Assembly: GCA_009103225.1 (NCBI GenBank)
Contig: RHPI01002836.1
Span: forward strand, 62,001 to 126,000
Direction: 5' to 3'
Length of the DNA: 64,000 nt
DNA from: Chlorokybus atmophyticus
Lineage: Eukaryota > Streptophyta > Chlorokybophyceae > Chlorokybales > Chlorokybaceae
Positions within the stretch are counted from its first letter, which is position 1. Each line of letters opens with the position of its first letter. The translations under genes were made by a program, and so were the position numbers. The notes below the pieces were generated by a model. The model saw nothing but the letters and a program-made list of their open reading frames with translations, did no database searches and had not been told where the DNA came from. Shown in pieces: positions 33,124-49,455 of the stretch.

Positions 33124-36100
33124 ATGCAGTCGCCACCGACTGGCCATGCGAGCTCCGTTGTAAGTAGCAGTCAAGTCAGCATGCAGCTGGGCGACGATGG
33201 CGGTGTCCAGGGAGAGCCGCTCGCAGAAACTTCAGGCCAGCACGCCTGTACTACTACCCGCCAGGTGCAATACATGCATACGCTCATGCATCCACGCACA
33301 TGGACAAGAACACACACGCACGCATACGCGCGCATGCACACATGGACGTGCGTCCAAGCGTGCGCGTGCTCCCCTCCCTCCGAACCACACCCACACACCC
33401 ACACAACACATACACTCTATCTCTTACACATGCAAGCACCAATGCACGCTCTTTGTCACTCTTACTCAAGCAATCTCAATTTGCCATGCACACTGCATGC
33501 GCGGTTGACAGCTGTGCACAGCTGGAACAGCAATACACAGGTGGCACATAATCTTGTTGTTGGTGTATAGCAGAAGTGCTTTGTGCTACCTGCAACAATC
33601 TCATGTCAACGTTGAACACGTCAACTCATGGAGTTGGTATTGATTGCAGAACGATGATGCTCGCATACTCAGTCTATCGCTAAGTTTGACCATTGCTTCC
33701 TGCAATGAACATCAGGTTGTCCCCAGAGTAAACACACCAAACCAAATTGCCTGTTCTAAGCAGTGCCTGTATTCTGTTTCTGAGAGACCTGTTGTGCAGG
33801 TCACTTCTGATGAGGATGCCAATCGCCTGGAGCCCGCAGAGCAGCAAGCAGAGGACGTGAATACCAGTGTCATACACACTGAGCAGACATTGACAGAACC
33901 AACAGCACTACCCGTCACTCAAAACACAAGCGCCGAGGTATGCACTGGTTGCAGAGTAGCGTACATGCGCATGTTGTTAACACCACTTGTTGAGGTTCTT
34001 CTCGCTCACTTCCATCAATGCGGCTGTCAGCATGCACGCAACCCTCTACAAGGACCTTCTGTGAGGGTCGTTTACTCCGGTCTCAGCAGGTTAGAGCTTG
34101 TACATGGAGGTGATAAGAACGCATGCATTGTATGACGCTTTATATGCAGCACAGATTGCTAGTTGTGAGCCGCTGTAACAGTCTTTATGTTGGTTGTTGC
34201 TGGCAGCATTAGTAAAGGCATACTGGAAAATCTCATAAAAGGTTGGACGCAGTGGCACGCACACAACGCAGATCAGGTTTGTACTTTCATGATGTCGGTC
34301 ACACTGAATCAAGTGTCCTTACACCCTCTTGATGTAATACTGACTGCTGGCGTCTTGGCCAGGCAGATGGTGCTGAGTCTGGTGAATGGACGTATGCGGC
34401 GGTGCTTGCGCCCGGCACAGATCAGCCGTTGTTTTGGTTAGATAAGCCCGTGTCAACAACGTGCGGGGGTGAAGAGCCTTCTAGTGTCCCGTTGTATGAC
34501 AGGTGTACAGACCAAGTGCTAGCTGGCATTGTTGCAAGGTAAGTATTGTGCTGCTTTGACGGCTGAGGGCTGCTCGTGCTAAACGCATGCGCGCGCGTTT
34601 GTGTAGCACGAAGCGAAAGCGAGAAAGTTTTCAGCGCTGTTTCAACTGCGGCTCCTATGACCATGAACTTTCGTCTTGTTCTCGACCCTTCGATCGGGTG
34701 CGTCCAGCTCTCCTCCCGTGCTACTCGCTTTAGGCAATCTCAGTTGCTCATCATGCACACGCACACGCACACGCTACAAGTTGACAGATGCACTCTTGAC
34801 GAGTGCATGGTGCTTGCAGGCTGTTGTGGAGGCAAACCGGCAAGCGCTGGCAAGCACCAAGAGCCACTCAACACCCATCAATCGCAAACTCCGTTATCAC
34901 AGCGAAGGCGCTGGTGAGGTAATCCTGCCACATGCTCGCGTGTGTTGCTGTCGATGTGGCATCCTCTTGATGTGAGAGGATGCATGACATCTTGTGTCAT
35001 GCGCCCAGGTCATTACTGCAGCTGCGTCCAAGTTTGAAGGCCTGCAAGCTGGTGTCCTGAGTCCAGCCTTGCGTGAGGCCCTGGGCTTGCAGGTGACCGT
35101 ACTGTTTGTTGTACACAGTTTATGCAACATATTGCAGTGTTAATTATTCAAGGCTACTTGTATCAACAACCATAGTCAGTAGTGAGGTATAACACTCATA
35201 TTCACCATGCTGGTTGGTACCAGTGTGTATACAATGTGAATTAGTCTTGTACAGTATACAACTATATGTCTGGTATTGTTACATGTTACTGTACACATAG
35301 TACTGAATACACATATTGGTGCGTACAACATCACATACACTGACCCGCACACATCGAAACAGGAATTGGAACCGCCACCATGGCTGGCCCGAATGCGCAT
35401 GCTGGGTCTGCCACCTGGCTATGATGACACTGGTGAGCGGGGAGTGTTGGTGCTGATGTTGTGTGTGTCTAATACCTACGCAAGTATGTATGGAAGTGGA
35501 CATATCAGGGCATACACTCATACAGAAGACCATAATCCAAGTCTGTGACGCTTGCAATTGACAGAAACATGCATGCAAAACAATCTACTCACTTTATTTT
35601 GTCGCAGGTGAAGCTCTTAAGGATGGTAGTGATGCACAGGCATGCGCAGTCGATGAGCAAGTTGATGCACCCAGTGAAGGCGATGACTTCATAAGTCTTG
35701 AGGTTCCGTTGCTCAAGCCGTTGAAACTTGCGTCGCAGACTGTCCAGTTGCCAGGTATGTGATCGACCAGCCTTGGATGGACAGCGTAGCTTGTTGTGCG
35801 TCAAGGCATGCATGCCATGATGCAACCCAACTCTACCGTGAGCGTCATGAGTCCAGTCCTGAACTTGCACCTTTACATGTGCAGCGCAAGTGGGTGCGCT
35901 GCGAGATATGCGTGTGTCTGTGGTTTCAGCTTGTATTGATAACATGTCCACTATTATCAGGAATCAACGCGCCCATACCGTATGGTGCCGACCTGCACAA
36001 ATGGGCACAAGCAGGAGCCCTAACCTTGACACAAGAAGCAGGTCCTGAAGCGAAGTTCCCAACTGCATTCACCACACCACAACCGGCTCCTGAGCCTGAA

Positions 36101-37790
36101 GCTACTGCTCGTGCGCCGTCAACAGTCCTGGATGAAGCTGAAGATGTTGATATGGAGGTGGAGGAGGAGGAAACCCTTGTGAGAGAGAGTTATCAGAACC
36201 AACAGAACCGTCAGCTTACACAAGAACAACACTCGCAATTTGCCCGCAAGTCATTCTCTCTGCTGCTCGAAAGCGATGATGTGGACATGGAAGTGGTCGA
36301 CACCGTTGGTCAACAACCATGCACTACACATGAAAGCTTGGATCCGCCTGCTATATGTATTAAGCCGGCAGAACCTGCCACGCAACATGCTGAAGTTATT
36401 GTCGCAACGACACCTGCAGAGCCCAGCAATGTGAATAATGTTGGCTCACCGCAAGTAGAGGACACAAACAGCCCAAGGTCCAGCATAGAACACGATGTGC
36501 TGGCTGCACATGACATGGTGCCCGCTGTTGCGCACCATCACGCCCGAGCGGCTTTCTGGCGAGTGCTGCCTCAGCTGCACACAAGCACGCATGGAGCGAT
36601 GGAACAGCCTGCTGCAATTGCAAGAATCCAACATGTCGACTGTTCTCAACACGCCGTTGAGCAAGAAGAGCTCAATCCAGAGTCTTACACGCCACTTTCA
36701 CCCCATTCCTACATCCCACTCTCACCCCAAACGCCCACAGACACAACTTACTGGTTGGAAGCAGAGCAGCCTGATCTGGCTGAGCAGACCCAACATGTTG
36801 GCAACAATGTTGATGCGAAGCCGCTTGAGACTGACGTGAGGCATACATGTTTGTCTCCATCCGACCCCGTCCCAAGCCTGCTGCCTTCACTTGACGTGTG
36901 CCCCGTCAACGTTGAGTACATCACGTCAAAGCCAGGTGCTGTTTGTACTTGTGGTATGTTGTGCTTACAACCCACAGGTACCAATGCCTCAGACGTTATA
37001 GTGGTATTTGGTGATTTCTGTTTGCACAGAAAGAGATGAGAACATACGGAGCAGGCTTGACGGTGAAGCAGGTTTGAATGAAAGACTGCATCGCGCACAT
37101 TGGAGTTACAGCCGCTGGGATCGTATTGAACCCAGACGAGAGCGTGGGCGCACTCGTGCACGAGAACAGTCAATATCCCCTCGCCGATCTCCCCGCCAAG
37201 TACGTCTCTGTCTTCCGCTTATGTGTGCTTAGGCGTGTTTGTGCATCTGTGTGCGTTTGTGTATTGCGTGCTCGTATGTGTGTGCGCGCGTGCATGAGAG
37301 AGAGTGCATGTGTACAGTGTGCACTTACTTGCGTCTGTTGATCTCTGATAGTAGCTGCCTTTAGGCACGCCGTGTTGAGAGCTTACGGGTTCATCATGAT
37401 GCAAGTGAGGAGCAGCAAACACTCAGACTGGCATCACCATCATCTCCTCATGGCTACAACTATCGCTACACATCAGCCCGCACGCAGGAGACGCGCTACG
37501 AGCTACACGCCTCACCGCAAGCAACATACTTCAGCCGCAGGGAGGCAACATACTCCCACAGAGAAGTGGTACCAAGGTCCCCACGCGTTGACGAACATGC
37601 TCTTCACAGCCCTCACATGCGCAACAGTCAAGACAACGAAGCGTACTATGGGTACCACGCGCCACGCAGGCGCGACGACACATATAGCCCGCGTGACAGG
37701 CGCGAGAGGTCGTTGTCATGCTCTCGCAATCGCAGCCCTCCGCGCGCCCGGTACCTCCCGAGGCAGTTCGTCGCACAAAGCCCAAGGTGA
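33124..37790 (+). CDS. ZCCHC8-like zinc-knuckle/PSP protein with RS tail
   Basis: ZCCHC8 is the scaffold of the nuclear exosome targeting (NEXT) complex, which hands nuclear RNAs to the exosome. Thirteen exons join in phase: 33124-33264, 33650-33937, 34031-34089, 34207-34276, 34363-34538, 34607-34697, 34820-34918, 35009-35092, 35363-35432, 35608-35754, 35961-36935, 37030-37199, 37365-37790, about 931 residues. Before the knuckle lie VRVVYSGL, WTQWHAH and QPLFWLDK. The CCHC knuckle is CFNCGSYDHELSSC, followed by AVVEANRQAL and RKLRYHSEG. The PSP domain reads GLQAGVLSPALREALGL then WLARMRMLGLPPGYDDTG, and GINAPIPYGADLHKW follows. A long acidic disordered linker (about 36,100-36,900) leads to an Arg/Ser-rich tail (SISPRRSPR, SLSCSRNRSPPRAR) not typical of animal ZCCHC8. 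An alternative start is the ATG at 33,181. Confidence 0.85.
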
Positions 37791-39071
37791 CAATGCAGTG
37801 GTGTGGTATTCAGCATGAATATGCTCAGAACCCACTGGTTGATAAGTTGTTGTGGCTGGTACAAGCAGTCGGTATAGTGCGTGGGCTGTAGCTGCATGCT
37901 TGACTCAAGTGTGCCCAACTCTGTTGTGGCCAATTTGCTAGGCTGAGCTGTGCTTGCACCTCAGATCTCGCTGTGAAGCTTCTTCTACTCTATTCTCTGC
38001 CGACAGCACCGCTCGGGCAGTCACATGTAGCCTCTGACAATGGCATGTAGGACTGTGTACATGACACCAGGTGTATGTGATCGTATGCGCATCTCTGCTT
38101 GCGTGTTTGCATGGCGCCGCACTGGGCATGGTGTGCTTGCCGCTATTGCAGTGGCAGGAGTGCAAACACGCCGCATTTTCTGTGTATGCAGCTTGCGCGG
38201 GGGTTTTAGTGCACAGCACGTTACCACGCACTCTGTTCCATAAGCTAGCAAGGAGCAACACACTCACACTCACAGCATTGCATATAATGTACACTCTACC
38301 ATTCTGATACACAGTGCGCACAACCTGCAGCGCCTGCGCATGCTGCTGAACCAGCACCAATGCTCACAGTGCCAACACGAGCAACCAGGTTGCTTCTTGC
38401 TTTGTCCCTTTCTCTGCATAAATGCTTGAACGCTACTATACACAGTCATACATGGGTGCAACACAGCGCCAGTTGCTCGCTACCTCACACCGTGTTGCCA
38501 ACACACATCACCTGCCACGACACATGTACATACAACTTCACATCCTCCATCGTACACAGCACATTTGCCGCCTGTGTCGTCATCTAGGAGCACATGCAGA
38601 GTTGTGAGAACAGGACCGTGGCACAGTGGATTTACACAATACAAGTAGTACGGCTACGACACTCCAGGACATCATGCACTACTAAATGTAGTGTACACGG
38701 GTATGCTGCTGACCCGCAAGCACAGCCATGCACACAGAGACGCGGCACTCACACAATACACTGCCGTGATGGCCGCTGCGTGCACTGCAGCATGTCACAG
38801 AGCTGGCGCAGCAGGTATCACATGCATTCAGCCCATGCGTAGCGTATGCAGTGGGCATGCTGATGCGGTGCATGCGTGGGCGTACGTGTACACGTGCGCG
38901 TGCATGTGACACATTTCAATCGCTGCTCACCTTGAGATGGCTTTGCTGTCAGCACCAGCGGTTGACTTCAGACGGTATTGCCCTTGCTACCTGCACCGCC
39001 TGCATCAATCTATCACAAACACCCACACTCACAGCAAGCATTATCATTGACATACCAGTTTCATGCACGCC
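37791..39071. other. Gene-free region
   Basis: No gene supported. It is rich in ca/gt dinucleotide-like text. The first few hundred bases should be the 3' UTR of the ZCCHC8-like gene. Confidence 0.5.
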
Positions 39072-39467
39072 TCAAGTCCATGTGATCCACTCTTTGAACT
39101 GCTGCCGTCGAGCAGAAATATCTCCATTCAACACAATGCCATAGAAGTTGGACACGGCGCCAAGTTGTGCACCTGTGAAATTGCCCAGGGCAAACTGGTT
39201 TTTAGGGAAAACTCCTGCTGGAGGGGTTTGTCCTTGGCGAGCTGAACCCTCAGTTGCCTTCTCGCGAACAAGTGGTGTTAGTGGAAAGTCTGGAGGACTT
39301 CTGAGATTTTGATCTCTCATGCGCAGGTTGCTGATGCGCATGTGAAGCTCGCTGACTTTGTTATCGATTTTGTCGGTGAGCCTGTCTTCCGATTGCTTCA
39401 CTACTTGCTCTATCAGTTCCTTGATATTTGCCAGGTCGCTATCCTGCAAGCCACTGTTGCTTGCCAT
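39072..39467 (-). CDS. Hypothetical 131-residue protein, coiled-coil start
   Basis: A single uninterrupted frame from an ATG. Residues 12-60 look like a coiled coil (LANIKELIEQVVKQSEDRLT, DNKVSELHMRISNLRMRD). Then come a Pro-rich linker (SPPDFPLTPL) and a C-terminal block GNFTGAQLGAVSNFYGIVLN ending KEWITWT. The block might be the start of a larger domain truncated by a stop, as in a retroelement gag-like gene, or a host gene with further exons to the left. Its start is 382 bp from, and divergent to, VPS26. No family recognised. Confidence 0.4.
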   Translation of the reverse strand: MASNSGLQDSDLANIKELIEQVVKQSEDRLTDKIDNKVSELHMRISNLRMRDQNLRSPPDFPLTPLVREKATEGSARQGQTPPAGVFPKNQFALGNFTGAQLGAVSNFYGIVLNGDISARRQQFKEWITWT

Positions 39468-39849
39468 CTCTCCACTGACTGCAGAAGTATACCATAATCA
39501 CCCAACAAAGATGAAGTGTACAACACGGAAGCGTTCGCATGGGACACACAAGCTCGCACTTGTGTGCAGTGCATGTGTGTCCCTGCGTGCGTGCGTTTCT
39601 GTGACGTGATGTGAACGGATGCACAAGTGCTTAGAAGCAACGACGCAACGCACATGCCTGCCTGCAAAGCTGACACCGCCGCCGCCGCCGCCGCCGCCTG
39701 TGTGTGTGTGTGCGCATGCCAACAGCATTGTCACACTCAACGTATGTTCGTTGACGCCAAGGCGCAGTATATTGAGCCGTGGGCGGCGGTGGCGGTGGCG
39801 ACCTCGGCGTTGGGGTTGGGAGCGTGGGCGGCGTGGTAGAGGAGGGGGG

Positions 39850-42420
39850 ATGAACTTCTTAGCGAACGCCTTCGGCACGCAGTGCACCATCTCTATCAAC
39901 TTCAAGGACAGCGAACACAGACAGCAGGTGTGCTGGACTTGCAGTATCTACTACACCAATGCATACTTGCTTACTTGTGTGTTTCCAACTTTACTCGGGA
40001 AAGAACCGAGCAGGCACGGGAAACGCCCTCCTTCTCCCTCTTCATGCATGCGTTGCTCTCTCTGCCGCTACGACTGCGCATTTGTGATTCTGACTGCTGT
40101 GTACCAGCACTCTATCATCATATACTACTATTACCGTACTATACAATTTGAAGCAGACGGACGGCAAACTACATTTACAGTGTAGAACCGTTGTGCAATA
40201 CGTGCCTATGAACTAGTGCATTTTGCAGCTGTGGTGCAGAGTGTGCTACTTCACCGTTGTGGTTTTGCACAATCTAGCACGGTTTCAGCGAACATTGCGT
40301 GTTGAATGAACACATGCCAACAACTTCCGCTTGTTGGGACAGTGTATCGTTCGACTAGTTGTTCATGACTTGCTTTTGATCTGTTTTGTATGGCGCCTGT
40401 GTTAGCAGGAGTCAACCGATGCACGCACACTGCATTAGGACTTAGCAAAACTCTCACTGCGGCCTGCATGTGTGTGCGTGCATGTACACTCATACAATCC
40501 ATACCGCTTGCAAGCGTTCGCTCAATTATACACGTTTGGCTGCTGCAGGCCAGCATAAAAAAAGAGGGCGGCAATGTGGAGTTGCAGCCCGTGTACAAGA
40601 GCGGGGACACCGTAGCCGGCGAGGTTTGTGGCTCATGCACATACAACATGCACACAACATGCCCACCAACATGTAGTACCTACGCACCACATACACACTG
40701 CATATGCAGAATGCACACATCACATGCACAGCGCATATGCACTACATACACACAGCATACACCACGTGTCATAGGTGTACAAGCTACGCGTACACAACAT
40801 ACACACTGCACACAGACACTCCATAGATGCTGCACATTGCGCGCATGGCATGTTGTGTTCCATACACCACGTAGTAGCGTTGGTTGTGGGTAAGTGAAAC
40901 CAGCCTTTCCATGCATTGTTGGCATTCTGCATGTTTCTTTGGCAGGTGCGGATAGAGCCGGTTGTTGGGAAGAGGTTGGACCACACGGGCGTGAAGATAG
41001 AGCTTGTTGGCCAGATAGAGCTGTACTATGACAGGGGCAACTTCCACGACTTTGTGTCTCTCACGCGCGACCTCGACCCTCCCGGAGAAATCACACAAGT
41101 AAGTGTTGTTGTGGTAATGAGTAATTAGATATGTGGTTGCTTTGGCGGTGATGGGTGATGTTTGTGCCGTGCTGTTGTGACTTGTGCAGGAGAGAAGATA
41201 CCCCTTTGAGTTTCCTTCGGTGGAGATGCCGTACGAATCATACCAAGGAACCAATGTAAAACTCAAGTAAGCAGACAATATTTCCCAAGTCACCGATTTT
41301 GTACAAGCATGCATGCGATTTTGAGAGCACGCGTGTCTTTTCAACTCGCGACGTGCACACGCGCGCGTGCGCACGACCGCTGCTACCTACATTACGTAGG
41401 CTACATGCACGTGTGCACTGTGCAATGCTTGTACAAACCATACAACATGTGAGCACGCCTCTGCACACGCGTGTGTGTACGCATGCATGTACATGCACAC
41501 GCTCACACATGCACGCATGTATGTCCATTGTTACATGATGAAATAGATTTGTTGTCTCTCAGGTACCTCCTGCGCGTGACGGTGTCTCGTCACTACGCCG
41601 CCAACGTGTGTCGCGAGCGCGTGTTTGTCGTTCGCAACGCGTCGCCCCACCCGGACGGCAACAACGCGAAGATCAAGATGGAAGTCGGCATCGAGGACTG
41701 CCTCCACATCGAGTTTGAGTACGGGAAGAGCAAGTATCATTTAAAGGACGTCGTGCAGGGGAAGATATACTTCTTGCTTGTGAGGATCAAATTGAAACAT
41801 ATGGAGCTGGAGATACGCAGACGGGAATCTGCTGGATCAGGTGTGACAATGATGATGATGGGGTGGTGTTGGTGGTGTTGGTGACAACAATGATAATGGG
41901 TTGTGGCAGGTACAAATACATATAATGAGACGGAGACAATTGCAAAGTACGAGATTATGGACGGTGCTCCAGTGCGCGGTGCGTTGTTCAACATGCCACG
42001 CAATCGCATGCACACTTAAACAAATACACAAACAAATACATGCACGCACACGCCTGTATGCACGCACGCGCGCAATCCCCGTGCAATTCCATGCATCCCC
42101 CCCGCACTTTTGAATACGATTGCACAAATACAACATGTTGGACACTTACAAATGGGCTTCAGCGCCTCCTTCTGTCATACTCATTAGTTCATGCATTGCA
42201 CTTGGACATCATCATCATCATCGTATTCTGACAATGATTTTTGTGCGTAGGCGAGTCAATCCCCATTCGGCTGTTTCTCAGTCCCTACGAGTTGACACCT
42301 ACGTACCGCAATGTCAACAACAAGTTCAGCGTGCGCTACCATTTGAACCTCGTGCTCGTGGACGAAGAAGACCGCAGATACTTCAAGCAGCAGGAGATTA
42401 CACTCTATCGAGGCGTGTAG
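39850..42420 (+). CDS. VPS26: Retromer subunit VPS26
   Basis: VPS26 is an arrestin-fold subunit of retromer, which sorts receptors from endosomes back to the Golgi or plasma membrane. Seven exons join in phase: 39850-39927, 40549-40623, 40946-41098, 41190-41266, 41563-41840, 41910-41978, 42251-42420, giving 299 residues, the usual family length. Diagnostic stretches are [121 protein letters not shown] and [20 protein letters not shown], ending in YRGV. Nothing is missing. Introns are short and carry ca/ac-rich tracts. It converges with the gyrase gene, 696 bp between stops. Confidence 0.96.
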
Positions 42421-43116
42421 ATAAGAGCGCGTGAGAGGACTTGAGTGAAGGCCTTTGACTATGTGACAGTCTTTGACTGATGTACAGATCACCCTTCCGT
42501 CTGATGCGCTGTGAAAGTGAGAGTGATGCGTGTTGGACTGGCATATAGCTGTAGGAGGTTGCATTGCTATGCTATTACGCGCGGCGCTTTACAATATGCA
42601 TTGTATGGTGCATGGTCTGGACATATTCGCCTCAAGGTGTTCTTTATGCATGCTACACATCAATTCGTACATGAGAAGTCTGTCACAATTTTCAATACCT
42701 GTTCTGCATTGCAAGCTACGCATCACCGAAAACCATGCGCACTATGCACAACTGCTAAGAGGCTTTGTCCAGTCCTTGATAAAATACAAGTTGACAAAAT
42801 CAAAGGGTGTGACCACAGAACCAACCAACCAACCAACCAGCCACAGAATTGCACACAAGTTCTAGCACGTGTGACTGAGCACCCATGCACATAATACTAT
42901 GGTATGTGCTTTCCTCGTCTTCCATAACCTCATTTGCATATTGACGTATGCTACTGCTGTACAACATGTGTACAAGGCTCCGCCGATGCTTGGTTGCAAC
43001 CAAATTCATACGATACATGCTAGAGCTATTCGCATGGCTCCTAAGCAATAGCAGACTACACAACAAACCTGCGCGCACGAATTGGCAGCGCAGCTTTATG
43101 GCAAGTCCATACAGAC
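42421..43116. other. Convergent intergenic region
   Basis: It lies between the stop codons of VPS26 (+) and gyrA (-) and should hold both 3' UTRs. No gene seen. Confidence 0.6.
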
Positions 43117-48039
<4,923 letters not shown>

Positions 48040-48419
48040 CATCAAACTACGGACGAGGCTGACTGAAGGGCGCAACTGTTGCAAGCAAATGGCACGAGTT
48101 AGAGTATTGGGCAATTGATTGGGCGTCTAAAAGTTGCCAAAATGTTGCAACGTGTTTCCAAGGGAACATGTCGGAGTCTGCGTGCGCGTGTATGCATGCG
48201 TGCTTGCGTGTATGTGCCTGCGTGCACCTGCAGTGTATACTGTGTGTGCGCATGCGTGCGCGTGTGCGGGTGTGTTAGTGTGCGCGCGTGCACATTGGAC
48301 TAAATAGGCATCCTCCTCCCTAAACCCTTCGGCACGCTTCCCATGCACACAGACAGCCACTTTGGATCTCCATCGGCATGGTGACTGAATTATGACATAT
48401 CCATGAACAATTCGGACAC
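48040..48419. other. Intergenic, upstream of gyrA
   Basis: Contains gyrA leader or promoter sequence and a long gtgtgc/gcgtgc alternating purine-pyrimidine tract (about 48,180-48,295) with Z-DNA potential. No gene seen. Confidence 0.5.
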
Positions 48420-48868
48420 CAGAACAAGATTTACGGTCAGGAGCTCACAGGGGCATGCAGAGGCGTAATGCCTTCGCACCATCTGGGAAGAGCTATCACG
48501 CAATTGCTACCGCTGCTATACGCAATGAATGAAATCAGGTACAAAGATAACTGGAAGCAAGTGACGTTTCACAAATATATGCATGGAGGGCAAGCATTCA
48601 TCCGTCGCATACCCGTGCCATTGCGGAGGAGCTGGGGGAGGCGGCAGCAGCGGAGTTGGAGGATGTGGAGGGGGCGGAGCTGCCACAGGGCCCAATGCTG
48701 CAGCGCCCTACCCCGCTTCTTCCAGGCAGCAATCCACCAGAAATTACCGAAGTCTCCGCAGCCGCCGCCATGCAGACCCCCCTCTTCGCCAACACCGCCA
48801 CCACCACCGCCGCCAACACTGCCGCCGCTCCCACTATAACCAGGGAAACCCTAATGCCTTGCGTATAG
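48420..48868 (+). CDS. Possible terminal exons of an unrecognised gene
   Basis: The frame ending at the stop 48,866-48,868 has strong GC at third codon positions and a sensible composition: RAIAEELGEAAAAELEDVEG, then LPQGPMLQRPTPLLPGSNPP, then an Ala/Thr/Pro-rich end TRETLMPCV. Upstream (48,430-48,540) a piece reads LGRAITQLLPLLYAMNEIR and another YKDNWKQVTFHKYMHG, in different frames. The exon joins could not be fixed and no start was found. No family recognised. It may be a pseudogene. Confidence 0.25.
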
Positions 48869-49041
48869 TCCCATGCCGATGAACATGACAACATGATATA
48901 TTCCTGCTACGTGGCAGTGCGGCTCAATGCAAAAAGCAGCAAAATCAGCATGCAAGCTGTAAATATCTTTGTGCCAGCGTGGCGGCGGCGGCGAGGAGGT
49001 TGGTGTGCAGGTTGGTGGGGTAGGGTTTGATTGAAACGCGC

Positions 49042-49327
49042 ATGTCAGGCAGCAGGGGGACACTCTTCCTGCTGTACGCCTGCAGCGCTGCGTGCCTGGT
49101 GGGCGTTGTCCTTACCTCTCAGTACAGGAGGTGAGGATGCTGGTTGTGGTGGTCGAGACTAACTAGTTAGTAAAGCTGCCGTACGCATGTGCAAGTGGCT
49201 TGTGCTGTTGATTTCGGCGCTTATACGCGTGCCTTCTGTCGATCTGCTGATGGTATTGTGTTGCTTGCACAGAGCAACTGCGGGGCCTACGCTTGACGAC
49301 CAGCTCAAGCGCAAGGAGCAGCGGTAG
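49042..49327 (+). CDS. 47-residue single-pass membrane microprotein
   Basis: Two exons (49042-49130 and 49273-49327) join in phase with a GTGAGG donor and CACAG acceptor. The first encodes MSGSRG followed by the hydrophobic TLFLLYACSAACLVGVVL, long enough for one membrane helix. The second encodes a charged tail ending QLKRKEQR. It resembles small mitochondrial assembly or respiratory accessory proteins in layout only. No family recognised. It ends 129 bp before the thioredoxin start on the same strand, so it could also be an upstream part of that transcription unit. Too short for certainty, but the splice phase fits. Confidence 0.4.
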
Positions 49328-49455
49328 CCAAGTCAATTACTTTGCTACACATAGCACTCACACAGGGGGTACGCCTTTGTTTCTTGTAGTAATTCTACAA
49401 AATCTTTTGCTTTTGTTTTTCTTTTGTCTTATGCGCGGGCTGTGCAGTGAAGGTG

